Source: Kryptolebias marmoratus (lineage: Eukaryota; Chordata; Actinopteri; Cyprinodontiformes; Rivulidae). Taken from it: a stretch of 64,000 nucleotides of DNA. Location: positions 19,959,052 through 20,023,051 of the forward strand of contig NC_051433.1 in the NCBI RefSeq assembly GCF_001649575.2, in the 5' to 3' direction. A model generated the notes under the pieces. It was given only the letters and a program-made list of their open reading frames with translations. It did not search any database and had not been told where the DNA came from. This document shows, one piece after another, positions 36,191-49,260 of the stretch; within the stretch, counting starts at the first letter, position 1, and each line of letters starts with the position of its first letter. The translations under genes were made by a program, and so were the position numbers.

Positions 36191-39100
36191 TCAGCACCAG
36201 GCCTGGGCTCGGCGCTGGTCGAAGTCCGCTATCAGACGCTTGATGTGGGCCAGTTTGTTGTGCAGGTACTCGCAGCGCTGCTTCTCCTCGTGGTAGCTGG
36301 GGTTGTGCTGCACACAGAGACGCAAGAACAAAAAAAAAGGAGACGTCATTCCCACAAAGCACTGCTCGTGCACAAGTTTAAGACTGAGCTGAGACCGGTT
36401 TTCTTTATTTTACTGACTTCCTGAAGGGAAAACTATGCCTCCACCTCCCCACCCATGGCTTTTTATGTCCCTCGTCCCCTCCAGTTGCAGCTAAAAAAGG
36501 GTCTTTCGGGACGATAAAGCCTCATCCAGCAGCAGGGCGCAGAGGGATGAGGAAGCTGGCTTTGCTCCGTTTCTGCTCAGCTTTTTAAGAAGCTCCAGTG
36601 ACAGACTGATTAAATGAGCGCTCTTTTCATTTTGAATTATCTGCACATCCACTTGTATGGCTGTCACCATCATGGGTTTTGAGCTTTAGGCCTGTTTTTA
36701 GACAGTTTTAATTCAGTTTGGATTTGTTTGTATATTTAGACTTCAGATTCGGATCAGAAGGGAACGAACCGAGTCAATATTGATCCTCACATTCATTTAA
36801 ATACATACAGCGGATGTGCAGCCTGTGCAGATACTCACATGTTTCATCTTTTTGTACTCTTTCAATACTTCTTCTTGCACTTTCTGTGGAGGAAACAAAA
36901 CGTTAAAACCAAGAAAAGTTTGAATTATGTGAATACTTTACAGAGAATTTCAACATCTTACTATTCTTACTGATTCAGGTTGATGGCTACATCAAAAAGG
37001 ACAGATGTGCTGCTTAATTTTGGTTATTTATATAAAGAAAAAAAGTCTGAATGATTCTGCAGAAGTCGATCAGGCAAGAAAAGCAGAAGTTAAAAACAAA
37101 CTGGATGTCTTCTCCTTTTATTACACTCATCCCTGTCAACACCGCATGCGGTTTATAGGAACTGTCTTGTGGAATAAGTCAACGACCTGGTGTTCCTTGG
37201 TGCCGGGGGTCAGCTTGCGACTCTGGGCGTCCAGCTGGGTGAAGCGGCGGGTGATGCTCTCCACGTGGGCGTGCAACTGGCGATACTCATCGTACTCTGC
37301 GTTGAAGTCATCCTTGTAGTGTTGTCTCTGGTCGAGAGACACAAGCGGCGTGTACTTCCTGCAAGGAAATAAATAAATATGCATATTTTGATAAAAAAGG
37401 CTTCTTATTTTTGAGGACACCTTTTGAAAAGCGTCACAACTTTGACAGATTACCGAGGACTGCTGAGGAAAAGAAAACTCACGCTACATAGTCTGGCATC
37501 TCGAGTTTAGATGAGGATTCAGTGGACTGGACTGGCTTCTCTTTGACTGCAGGAACAAAGGACGAAAACATGAACACTGCTAATCAAGACAGTTAACACG
37601 TACAGTCAGTAAAAAAAATACAAACAACAAAATGTAAAGTTCTTTGAACACCGTTTGTAGATTTTTAGCCTCGAAAACAAACTTTGGGGATATTAAATAT
37701 CAGCAGGTTTGGCCAAATTTAGGCTAAAAGAAAAGGAGCTGCATACAAAGTAAAACTAGAGCGCTCCTTTCAGCAAAGACCAAACTTTTATTTGGCTCAT
37801 CAGGCTGGTTGAGTCTCTGCGAGAACAATAAAAATACAGATGAACTTAAAACTTCTTAGAGCAAGTCTGTAAAACACTGAAACAAGTGACATTTATTCTC
37901 CTAATTGTCTTTTAATAGAGGGCAAGACTATAAACACCTCCATTCTGTCTAATTTAGCAGCTGTAAAAATAAAGCTGCTACACTCCATATTTGACCAGTA
38001 GGGGGCAGGATCCCATCAAAAACAGGTTTACAGGAAGAGAGAATGTGTGCAGAATTAATTCTGAACTTTTTAATGCAGTTCACGTTTGAGGATTTTCCTC
38101 CAGAAGAAACATCTGACAACAAAGATGTGTCTATCCGGAACAAGTTTTCTGTTTCTCTAAAACTCAAGTTTTTAAGCTTGGTTTTAGAGAAATACAGTTG
38201 TGGGTTTTTTTTTCCTCCTAACCTTCTCATTTGTCAGTATGTTTACATGGGAAAACCCCCCATTCTGTAATCATTTTAGTTTGACTGAAATCCCACAAAT
38301 TCAAATTCCTCTGTCAGACCAACAACCAAATCCTGCAGATGCGAGTCAAATAAGGTCAGGCTCATTTTTAAAGTTTAGCTTTCTGCCCAACATGCCAACA
38401 CTATAGCACTTTGTTTTCAATCAACTTTTAGTCAGCTGAAAGGGTGCGACGCAGCGCCCGCTGTCGTGGAGCGGGGCATGAATAAATTAATTATCCTCTC
38501 ATCCTTGTACACACTGAGGTCAGGCCTATTAAACATCCAGTTAAATCTGTAACCATAGCACAACTTAATAGTGTGTGCAGTTTTTGGCTCTTAGTGTGTT
38601 TTGCTCTGATAAAACAGAAACCTGAGCAGGAAGCAGAGGGAAACTTGTGAAGTAATCAAGCAGAAAAAAAAATAAAGTATTGAATGTATGCGTCCAACTA
38701 GAGCTACGTGTATTTAAAACTAATCTAAAAACAGGGCTGAGGATCCTTCAGGAAACACGACTCACCAGAAGTGATCCTAATTTTCTTTGGGGTTTGACAC
38801 CATGAATGACATATTAGTTGTTCAGCTGCACAGACATTAATCAACATGGAGTCGTACCTTGATCTTTGTGAGAAGTTTTGTCAAGAGCTTCTCCGAAGTC
38901 TTGTTCAGCGCTGCGCTTCTTTTTGACTCTGTGAGCCTCCTCTGCCTGCTCCGCTACCATCGGAGGACCCAATCTGCCTCCGTCTGGTTGTTTCCCTTTA
39001 TCCTTCTCTCGATCTTTGTGCTTCTTGGATTTCTTCTTGAACTTCTTGTTCGTACTGCTAGGCAAGGGAGGGCTGCTGATGACGGTGGAGGTGACTGTGA

Positions 39101-42100
39101 GAGAGGTGCAAGGAGGGGGGCTGGGGGAGGCGGCTGCTCTGGGGACGGGATGCTGATAGTCAGAGGAAAGGGGGCCGGGCGACGGGTCTCTGCAGGAGGA
39201 GCTCTGGCCCGTGGGCAGGTCCTGGGTGCCGCAGCCCTCCGGGGTGCCGGGTGAGTTGGAGTTGGAGGCCGGGCTGGGCTGCTGATGCGACGGTGCCGGA
39301 GGGTGGGACGAGATGGGCAGGTGGGAGGGAGGGCCCGAGGTGACGCCGGGGGGCAGGGACGAGTGTTTCGAGCTGGGGCTGCCCTCGTCCTCCCGGCGCT
39401 CGGAGGGGCAGGAAGACGACGCTGGTCCTCGGCTGCTGAGGTGAGAGATGCGGGCTTTCTTGGGAGCCAAGGGATCGATGAAGTCGAAGTCCGGCTGGCG
39501 CTTCTGCAATCAAAGCAAGAAATAAACCAAGAACTGGAGAACTTTGTAGGCGTGTTGGTTAGTGTGTCTATTTGTCCACCTACCTGAGGGGACGTGGGGA
39601 AACCATCTTTAGGGGAACTGCTTGACAAAACTCTCTCAGTAGGAAGACCTAGTTTACTGTTAAAAAGAGAAGAGCGAGTAGGATGCAGTGTTTATAAATT
39701 ATTACATGATCCCAATATGAAAGATACTGGTAATGATTAAGGTGTTTAACCTTCAGCTCTGTTGTCACTCACCAAACTCAAAGCTCACATTATTATTTAT
39801 AAAATCAGAGATATCATACATGACAGTATGCCGTCAGCCAAACCATTTTATTCTTTTATGAGCTGAACTTTGGGGAGGGGCTCTGCTGTGTGTCAATGCT
39901 GATGCATGAAATGGTAATTCTTTTGACTTTTTCGTTTTAGTTACCTAACCATAGCTGTATGCTAATAAAACCAAATGCAAGATGAAAGCTAAATGCTTGG
40001 TTTGATGCCTGAACTCTAAATTCTAACAGCACCTAAATTTCCTGTTATTTCACTCTTTTATATAAAGACTTGCAATAATTTAAGAAATTCCAACAACTGT
40101 GTTTATGGAAAATGGACCACCTCAGTTTGATTGACACTCTTGAGTTGCTCCAAGCGTTTGTTACAAAAAGGCCTAAACTTGCTGGCTTCCTGAGGCGCGT
40201 TCTCAATGACTGCAGCGCTTCAATAACAGCCTGGGAATCTGTTCTGTTGTTTAAGAACTGTACAAAGAAAAGCAACATTAAAAAAAAGCCTAACAGTCCA
40301 TTTCTGTACCGAGCTAAGATCCGGTCGACCTGGGTCTTCTCATCTTCAGAATAGCCGGGCCAGTCTCGCTGGACGTCTCGATAAATAAAGTCCTTCAGTG
40401 AGTAGGTGTTGTCTTTGGGATTCAGATTTGCCACCTGTTGAGCAGAGAGACAACTAAAAGCTATACCATGGCAGACTGAAACCCTTACAGTATATACAGA
40501 AACCTTGTATTTCCTGCCGAGGCCATCTGTGCAGGCAAATCGTGTTAAACAATTTAGCGATTTGCTTCCAGTCAATGAAGTCTTTTAACAGCGGACATAA
40601 TTTCTTTAGGCGTATGTGCACGCTTCAGTCATGCTTAATGAGGGGGGAAAGGAGAGCTCTAAAATCAAGTTAAATCCTCAAAAGGCTCCTTAAGGAGCAA
40701 GAATAAAAGGGCCTAAATTCAGCAAAAGTCAGAAGTTCATACTGGATTATCTGTGCAGCTCTGGGTTCAAAAATAGTCCATGGTACACTATTATTGGAAA
40801 AAAAAAAAAAAAAAGGAAAAAGATAATTACCTGTTGCAGCGTAGTCCCCAGTGAGTTCCGATCCTTCTGGTTGATGCCGTCCCGCTGCAGACGCCCGAGC
40901 ACCTCCAGTTTTTTGTAGGACTTCAGCGCCAGCAGGTGAACGATGCGGTCCCGGAGGGGCTTCTGAGAGACGGGGTTGTTGGAAAGGCACTTGCGTATCG
41001 TGTTGGCTGGGTTGATGGGTGTGGAGCGTTTGCGCTCCGGGACTACATCTGGGGCTGATAGTGCAGGCTTACGAGTATGTACTTGCTTTCCTAAAAACAA
41101 GAAAGGAAAAGCCACTTTATTATTATTAATATTATAATAATAACGGCTAAAGTAGACGTGGTGGAGTCAAAGACAAGACATTCAATTTACGAAAAACAAT
41201 AACTGAAGTGTTTCAAAAACCACATTTGAAATAAACACTGGAAAGTTGTATCTCAAATCTGCAAGAGGCGTAATTATGAGCCATTCCTAAATAAGTTTCA
41301 AAGCTGAACTGCTGTTCTCTTGTTACCTTGTGTAGAGAACAGAAAAGTGCTGCCGTTAGAACCTTAGATGCCGTTCTGTGTTTCATGTTTCACCCGGCCA
41401 CATGAACATTTCCTTACACTTTCTTAGTCGTTCTGAAAGTCGAAAGCTCTTTAAAAGATTAAGGTTAGAGACAGGAAAAGGAAAACGCTTCCCCTCCTCC
41501 GTCAAAAATAAAAGACTAGAAATTAATGAGATCCCAGCAAGTTTAAGTTATCTGACCACATGCAGCAGGTAAAAACTTCTCTCCTTGAATCCTTCTGTGT
41601 CAATCTGGACTTTTATTCATTTCCACCAACAAACGCAGCTGCACTCACAGCTGTATGATTGTTTCATTTATTACTAGATACAGATTACACATGAGGGATA
41701 ATACAAAGGTTCAGATCGCTCAAAAGACTTAAACCCAGCAGAATCTTAAATGTCTCCTTGTCGTCAGTAGCTAAAGGTGCTAACTTTTCCCCAGCTGCTT
41801 CAACCTCCCGGCCCTCTTTTCTCTGCAGCTTGTCTCGTTTCTCAGTTTCTGTCCGAGCCGGTTTCTGTTTGAGCCCGTTTATGCAAATTTATCCATAGAT
41901 CGACACTAAAGGGGACGTCATGCACCTTCTTTTAAAGAAGTTATTGAAACTCTCCCCCACGGTTTGCCCTGCCACCTGAGCACCTCCTGGATTTGCTTCT
42001 GATCCAACGACTGTAGTTGGGAAGAAAAGAATCCATTTAACTACAGCCTTTTTTATATATTAATTCAAAACACTTAATTTTAATCTGAAAATACAAGAAA

Positions 42101-45100
42101 GGTGGGGAAAAAAACCCCATAAGAATTATGTGACATCCCAGGACAAGGGATAGTCCGACTCCTACGTAGACACAATCTGCATCCACGTGGAACCAAACCC
42201 AAATAAAATTCAAAGTTTGGAAACATTGGCTTTTACCAGGAAGGAGCCGAGCGCGAATAACTTCAAACTGCACTGACGCCGTTTTGTGGTATTATGACTA
42301 ACCTGAGCGTCCTCCCAGCTCGACATCAAGAAAAGATCAACAAAACTGTTGCGAGCTAAAATATGTCAGGATGACTCGGCGAGCTCCGTAAATACAAGCA
42401 GCGGTGTGTTTGACTTCTTTCAAACCTGACCTTTATTTATTTATTTCCATTCGACACAGATCGATGTCGGTTTTGAAATACAGTAAATGTGAGAAAAGAC
42501 GCCCGAGCAGAAACAGACAAAAGGTAAAGGACGAAGTGACATGCAGTAATCCACGACGAAGCCTTGGAAAAAACCCTCAGAAGCATCCAGGATTTCTGTC
42601 TTTCAACCTTACAATTTCTCCCAGGCCTGTGGGTGTATAATCTGAGGCAACGATGATGTGAATATCCCACTAGCCGAGCAACATAAACATTGAAATGGTG
42701 TCAACGCAAACAGCAGAAAACCACTGAGGTATAAAATCTGTCAGTCTTTAAAACAAGAGAATAAAGACCAATCTTCAAAAATAGACCAAGATTATCTAAA
42801 TATGTCGGATTCGTGACAAGACGAAAGTGTCACTGAAAAGTCCAGAAAAACTTTTTCTTAAAGAAAAAAAAATAGTGTCCTCTTTTCTGCCATTTAATTT
42901 TTAAAAATACTGTTTCCTGCTGGTTTTGTAAAGCCTTTTATTGAATGAAACATAAAAAAAGAGAAGTACAAAAATTGCACTTCCTCAGTTGGCAAAAAAA
43001 GTAAAAGTAAAAAGCAGAATGGGGAAGAAATTCTTTTTTCTTCTTACACCATTTTTAAACTCAAAAGTAAGCAATATGTATTGTTGATTATTCTGACACA
43101 AACATGCAGTTTTAGACGACACTGAGTAGTGCCAAACAGACTAACCCCCCCCCCCCNNNNNNNNNNNNNNNNNNNNNNNNNNNNCCCCCCCCCCCAATGT
43201 AGTCGTTCCAATTTTAAATGTTTCTTGTCAACAAAACGTGAAATTATAAATTTGCAGCAACACAACTCCCTTCCAAAGAAGACACAATAATGAGAAAGGA
43301 GCAAAAGAGTTACCATTTCCTGTGAAAGAGTTGCTCAATCCCGTGTAAACTAAATAAAGTCCTAACTTGTAGCAAAAGAAGTGTTGAACTCAAGCAGAAT
43401 TTAGTGTTTGTCTTGTGACACTTTGACCTTTTGGGAAGATTTGGCAAGCCATTAGTAAATAACAGAAATGGCTTTATTTGCCAACTTTTGCGTTAAAAGT
43501 GATAAAGCCCAGTGGGTGATGATAATGATTCGGAATAAGAGGGCAGAGTAGCGGCATGTGGAAAAACAAATATCAGTGACTTCAGTACGGGCCTCACCTC
43601 TGTACTGGCCCCCAGGCTTGATGACTTTGGTCCCGCGTTCACGTGTGTCCTCCACAGCCTGGGTCATCCGGTCCCGGGTCACCTGGTAGGAGTCGTTGGT
43701 GGCGCACACTGTGACCTTGTCCTGTACGGTCGCCAACAATGCCAGGTGTGAGGCCCCTGAGCTGCAGACAAAGACGGGCCGTGGCAGAGAAACGCCGGGC
43801 AGGGACAGATTAGCTTCCAGCAACGTGGAGCAAGGACAGAAATGGGTGATTCAGCTGAACGGCGATTACCTCGACACATACTGATGGATGCACTCAAAGC
43901 TTCCCTGAGGGTTGTCCTTGCCCACGTTAGACAGGTAGAAATCAAAATTGTGGAAGGCATCCGAGGAGGAGTCGGTCTTGGGGATTTTGATGTGCTGCGA
44001 ATGAAACAGAACGGCGACATGTACTCAACAAATCGCCCTGACTTGTGTTTTCAATCATTTAAGCGGGAGGACATACACTTTGGTGGATAAATCGAATAAA
44101 TGGCGGCACAATGAGGACATATTGGTGATATCGTTAAGCGGGGAACCGAGGAGCAGCCAGGCGGCCTTTTAACTCTGTGTCAACTAAATGAATCAATGGT
44201 TTTACTGATTTGAAGACATTTTTATCTGAGAGGTGCAGCATTTTCAAATCTTGCACGCTTCCCTTTGCGCAGCCCAGACAGACCGGACTCAAATAAAAAA
44301 GATCAATCTGTCAGCTCTTCGGCAAGATCTGCAGAAGCCTAATAACGAACGGTTTCATTAGGATTAGGTGTCATGAAGCAAGGAAGCATTAAAATAAAAT
44401 GGGGGGGAAAGCAATCACTTACCCCTTGGAGTCCCTTAAACTGTATTGCAGGCCGTAAAGAAGGTACATTCTGAAAATGATGAAAAACAAGACAATTAAA
44501 CAAACGCAGGTGACGTTACTTTCAGTTTGGGAAAAACAATGATTTGTACAGTGTTAATTTAATCCAAATAGACTGTGTGAACAGTGAAAAACATCCCGAA
44601 ACACTTCAGTTCAGCGGACGCTCCAAACTGAATATTTATGAAGCCGTTTTTGTTTCGTGTAGGTGTGTCAGCGTCTACTTGAAGTAAAGCAGAAAACCAC
44701 AAATTTGCAGTGGCCGCTGTGTGAGCAGTATATTCTAAGTTAGAACAGGAAAGCACAAAACTCCCATTCTTTTTTCTTTTTCTCCACATAGTTTAAACAC
44801 AGAAAAAAAAAAAAAAAAAAAAAAAACCACAGTTGGCTCGGCTCCTGAGGCGCTGCAGCAGCTTCTCTTCAGCACCGAAACACACTTTCGACTTATGCAC
44901 GAGAGATTTTGGAAGATAAAAAAAAAAAACGTATTTTGCCGTGGGACTGACAAGAACGCGTCCCAGTTGCAAGAGGTTTGAGCGACTCAGGGACACACAC
45001 ACGCTCCCTCCCCCACTCTCTCACCGAGTTCTGATCACATTTCACATCACCACAGAACGACAAAGATAGCCAGCTTCCATAGTTCGACGACTGGTTCAGC

Positions 45101-47676
45101 TGCAGCGCACATTACTGAGAGGAGGAGGAGGGAGGTGGTGGTGGTGGTGTGGGGGGAGAGAAACAAAAAGCAGGCACTTTTGGCTGCTCAGTCAGCAAGA
45201 GATGGCAGGCTGCCTGCCGTTCGGTGCAGCGAACGGACTAACACGTCCAATAAGGCCGCAGCACGGGTCGGTACAAAAGAATTTCTCTCAGCTTAGTGAG
45301 GGAAAAAGAAAAAAAAAAAAGCAGACTACCAGCTGTCGAACTCTGTGACTAATTCTTCAATAATTGAGCAGAAATCTCCAATAACAATATCCGCCGTGTC
45401 AACCGCAGGCGGCAGATTGGTGGTCTATCGTGCAGGTGTGGAGTTTTTTCTCATTTTGGACAAAATTCAACTGTTGAGTAAAAATAAAAAAAAAGGAGAC
45501 AAAGCCTTGTTGAACTTGGTTAAAGGGTCATGTAATGCCTTTACGTCTGCTTTGTTCGCTTGACGACATAATAATAACACGTGCCAACGAGGCATCCACA
45601 GGTAGTCGTGTCAGCAAAAAGTAAAAAAAAAAAATACAGCTTCTTGAACTAATCATCCATATTTTAAAGCACCTAAAACTCCTTGTAAGGATGCATACGG
45701 CCTGCTGCCTTTCATGCCAGCAAACTAAGATGGCAAATTACAAAATACTGAGTTATAGTCATTTTTGTGGTAGCTACAGCAGATTAGCTGTGGCGGCCAT
45801 CTCGAATGAGACTGACCTAAGATTTGCCCGGTGGTTCATGAGATATTGTGCTAACAGAGACTGGGTTAATGACAATTCATGCCAAAGTTTTAGGCAAATA
45901 CGTCATAAGTCAGAGTATGTGTTGGAGGTTGATCTCAGCTATTTTGATACCAAATTTTAGCTCCAAATTGGCACAATTGACAGAGGTAAAGCCATTTTTT
46001 GTGGTAGCTAAAGTCGCTCAGCTGTGGTGGCCATCTTGAATTGGACTGACTTCAAACGGTTAATCAGTAGCAGATGTACATTCAATGATTTTCCTTCCTG
46101 ATAAGGTTCATTAAAACCCATCCAGTGGTTTGTGAGACAGAAAGGGTTGACTTGAAAAGTTAAAATCAATTAACCAGTTCATGGCAGGTGTCGGGGACGA
46201 CTGTCAGCTGCTCCCACACCAAACGTTAGCTCCGTATCTATAAGAACGGCTGAGTTATCGCCCACCTTTCACCTTTTTTTTTTTGGGGGGGGGGGATTGG
46301 TTTAGCCAAGCCTTTGCATTCAGAAATCCCTATAAATGTGTCATACAATTAAAAAACAAACCATAAAAAAACCCCACTACTGATCACTTCAGGTGTGTTC
46401 TGCGGTCCCATCAGACCTGAATGAACACCTAGGCAGTGTCTCCCTGTTATGTAACTGTATAGTTGGCAGCTTGAAGGATTTACAGTCGGGTAACTTGGCT
46501 GCAGGTGTCTGCAACTCAAGACTGCAGCGGTTTCGTTGGATGAGCTTACCTGTGTTAACCTGAACACGATTGCATCACCCGAACAGGTCGAGATTAAGAG
46601 GTTATATTTAATTTGCCATACATAATCAGCTCAGCTGGCTGTGTCACAGACTGAGTGGACTCACTGAAGGCGGTCATATCTGGCACAAAATAACAAGAAG
46701 AGGGAGCCATTTTTTTTTTTTGGTATTATTTTAGTAAACCACTTACTGACAGCATATGCTTTCCCACTGATGGCTGAGAATGAACATTTAAAAAAAAAAA
46801 AGATACAATACAACAAGGAAGCTGCTTGTACACAGCCCTTACGGCTCCTGTCAGTTTGACAGAAACTTGTTTTAAATAACCGGGTTAAAGAGCTATAAAA
46901 GGTCCGTATCCCTGCCAGGCTGCGGTGTTAGGTTTTCCTTCCAGCGGAAACTTGTAGCCATATGGTAACATGACCAGTCAACGACAGCATGCTTCAGACG
47001 CCAGCTAACTTCAAACCAACTTGGGCGTTTTTAATTAAAATATACAAATATATATTTCTCACCCCGCTCCTAACACGAGTTAATCGGAATAAAGCTCAAC
47101 TCGGTTTACACAGCGTGAATGTTGCTTAGCCACGATAGAAAAGCTGCCATTTTCCTTATTTGGTAAGTAACGTTAGTTAAACTGACGAGAAAACGACTGA
47201 CCGACGGCGAAGCTAACGCTAGTCAAGTCAGCCAGTCCTGTAACTTAACTCAAGTTTTCCAAGTTAATTAACGCGTGTCAGCTTGCAAAACCCGGCCAGA
47301 ACACGAGACCGAGTCCTCGCTTATCGCGCCCTGTCGATTACCAGAGCGAAACAAACTAATTTAGTTTAGAAAAAAATAAACAAGGAGGGGAAAAAAGTCG
47401 CTCTGTCAACAGCTTAGCTGTAGCTTTAGCTGTGCGTGGCAGTTGGGGCTTCCTAGCTGAGTCGAGCGGTGTCAGCGCGAGCGTCCGGGCTGCCACCTAC
47501 TAAAAAATATTTATATATAAATGAACAAAGTCCGTTTCACTCACCGTGCTGTTTTGGTAATTTTCTATAGCCCTCAGCGCCGTCTCGGTCAATTTGACGT
47601 GCAACACGGTAACTCTTTCAGCGCTTTGTTGGCCACAATTTAATCCGTAGCTCCCATCCTCGGAGAGAGCCGCCAT
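36191..47676 (-). CDS. ell2: RNA polymerase II elongation factor ELL2
   Basis: Twelve exons join in phase to 656 residues (human ELL2 has 640): 47676-47545, 44470-44423, 43994-43870, 43761-43598, 41090-40831, 40434-40310, 39656-39584, 39503-38858, 37546-37483, 37358-37187, 36883-36839, 36307-36191. Residues 1-290 form the ELL domain ([79 protein letters not shown]). About 310-520 is a low-complexity Ser/Pro region encoded by the 646-base exon, with [26 protein letters not shown] and a lysine-rich [18 protein letters not shown] tract. About 540-652 is the occludin-like domain ([27 protein letters not shown]), ending AWC. ELL2 suppresses Pol II pausing within the super elongation complex in the nucleus. 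I choose ELL2 over ELL/ELL3 from the N-terminus, the TPEG-GTQDLP segment and the synteny. Confidence 0.96.
43157..43184. other. Assembly gap (28 N) inside a poly(C) tract
   Basis: Unknown bases flanked by 12 C on the left and 11 C on the right lie in ELL2 intron 4. On the ELL2 transcript strand this is a long G run. Confidence 0.97.
45685..46270. repeat. Monomer repeat array, locus 3 (two to three units)
   Basis: The block order matches the array at 10580-11570: 'gctgtggcggccatc', 'ggttcatgagatattgtgct', 'cagagtatgtgttggagg', 'ctgtggtggccatcttgaat', 'cattaaaacccatccagtgg'. It lies in ELL2 intron 1, so the family is inserted in both orientations relative to genes. Confidence 0.7.
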
Positions 47677-47800
47677 CTTTACCAGCCCTCCACCATCGTC
47701 CCTCTGAAGCGGCAGTCTTTAGCAGCCCGGGCTCCCTGCGCTCGCTCCGGGGAGGGATTACTGCTGCCCACAGGGGCCGACGCTTGGATTGGTCCGAACC
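47520..47800 (-). promoter_or_regulatory. ELL2 CpG-rich promoter and first exon
   Basis: Sequence around and upstream of the ATG at 47676 is CpG-rich (gcgctcgctccgggg, ccgacgcttgg). Reading on the minus strand, a CCAAT box (plus-strand ATTGG at 47788-47792) lies about 112 bases before the start codon. No TATA box is apparent, which fits a housekeeping-type promoter. The CpG density continues into the first intron to about 47270. Confidence 0.5.
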
Positions 47801-48269
47801 TGCTGCTTTCTTTTTCAACTTTTTTCCTTCCTTCCAAGCGAACTCAGAGCTTTGCATATTTTTATTTTTACATTTATTTATTTATTTTTCTTTATTGAGC
47901 GTGTTTGGTTAATGTTTGCTTTTGGTTTTATTTTCGAATTAGTGGTGCACTTACAGAAAACTCATGTTTGGCCTTAGTTTACAGCTGTTATTGGAGGGTA
48001 AACACTTCTAGCTGGTAGTTCCCTTTTTTCCCCTTGCTTTTAGCACATAAGCTTTCACTCTAACAGCACACATGCACACACACACACAACCCTTGTGCAG
48101 AGTTTTGCTGACAGGGTAAAACTAATTGTAGCCTACTGAAAAAAGTCAGAGGTAGCTTTTGTTCTGCAGTGAAAATTCACTTTCTTTCAGACAAGGCATG
48201 CATTGTAATGAGGGTAACTCTTTTAAAACAACATTTCTTATATGCCTGTTTAAATAAAGGCCTAGCAGT

Positions 48270-49260
48270 CATTGAAGGAATGCTTGTCGCCCGCCGGGGA
48301 TTCAGATTGAGATCAATTTATGTTGAGAAATGACCTTAAGTCAATCCTTGAAAAGAACAAAATCCACAATCTTATGCGAGATCGTCCGATGCCACGCTCA
48401 GAATATGTGTTGTGACTCTCAGCTACTACCACGTCAATTTTTAGCTCAATGTCTGTTATTTCCATGGGAGTTATAGCCATTTTTGTGTTGGATAATGTCA
48501 CTTAGCTGTGGTAGCCATTTTGAATCAGGTTGACTCCCAAAGCTAACTAGTTGTGGATGCACATCCAGTGATTGTTTCCTGAAAGTCTCATTCAAATCCG
48601 TCCACTTGTTCTTGACATATTTTGCTAACAGACAAGCGGCATTGACTCCAACAGTTAGTGCTATCGTTTCAAGCAAAGATCTCACACGACCAGCATGTGT
48701 TGGAGGATGTGTCTTGAAGTACCCTCAGCTACTATCACACCACACAATATCTGTACAAATGGCTGAATTAGAAGCATTTCTGTGTTTGCCAAAGTCAGAT
48801 GGCAGAGGTGACCGTCTTCAGCACAGCTGACCCCAAAAGCTATGCAGCTGTAGATGCACGTCCTGTGATTGTTTCCTGAAAGTTTCATTAAAATCCGTCC
48901 AGTGGATCACAAGATATTTTGCTAACAGACTTCAAATAGTTAACGGCAAAGTTTGAAACGGAGATCTGGCGCAATCTGTCAGCGCTCTGAACATGCGTTG
49001 TAAATTACTCCCAGCTGCCACCACACCAGACTTTAGCTCGATATCTTTCAGAACGGATGGGGCCACAGCCAGTTTCTGTGTCTTTTAAAGTCAGTCGGCC
49101 GTGGCGTCCATTTTGAACCTTGTTGGTTCCAAAGGTTATTCAGTTGCAGATATAAATCCGGTTGTTTGTTTCTGCAAGCCGGTTCATGAGATAGTTCTGT
49201 AACAGACACACACTCAGACAAAAACATTATCATCCGCCTTGGCCTTTTGGTGTCAAACGA
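48270..49260. repeat. Monomer repeat array, locus 4 (three units)
   Basis: It starts 'gaaggaatgcttgtcgcccgcc' (with mismatches to locus 1) and ends 'aacattatcatccgccttgg'. Units begin near 48395, 48690 and 48985, each with the shared blocks 'ctcagctactaccac', 'tagctcaatgtctgt', 'gctgtggtagccattttgaa', 'gactcccaaagctaac', 'cctgaaagtctcattcaaat' and 'tattttgctaacagac'. Array length and boundaries match locus 1, so the higher-order unit appears to have moved as a whole. Confidence 0.75.

Noticed and set aside
38954..39628. 224-residue minus-strand frame overlapping ELL2 exons 7 and 8
   Set aside because: It is an alternate frame of the Ser/Pro-rich ELL2 exon that crosses a real intron. The ELL2 frame is the one conserved with human.
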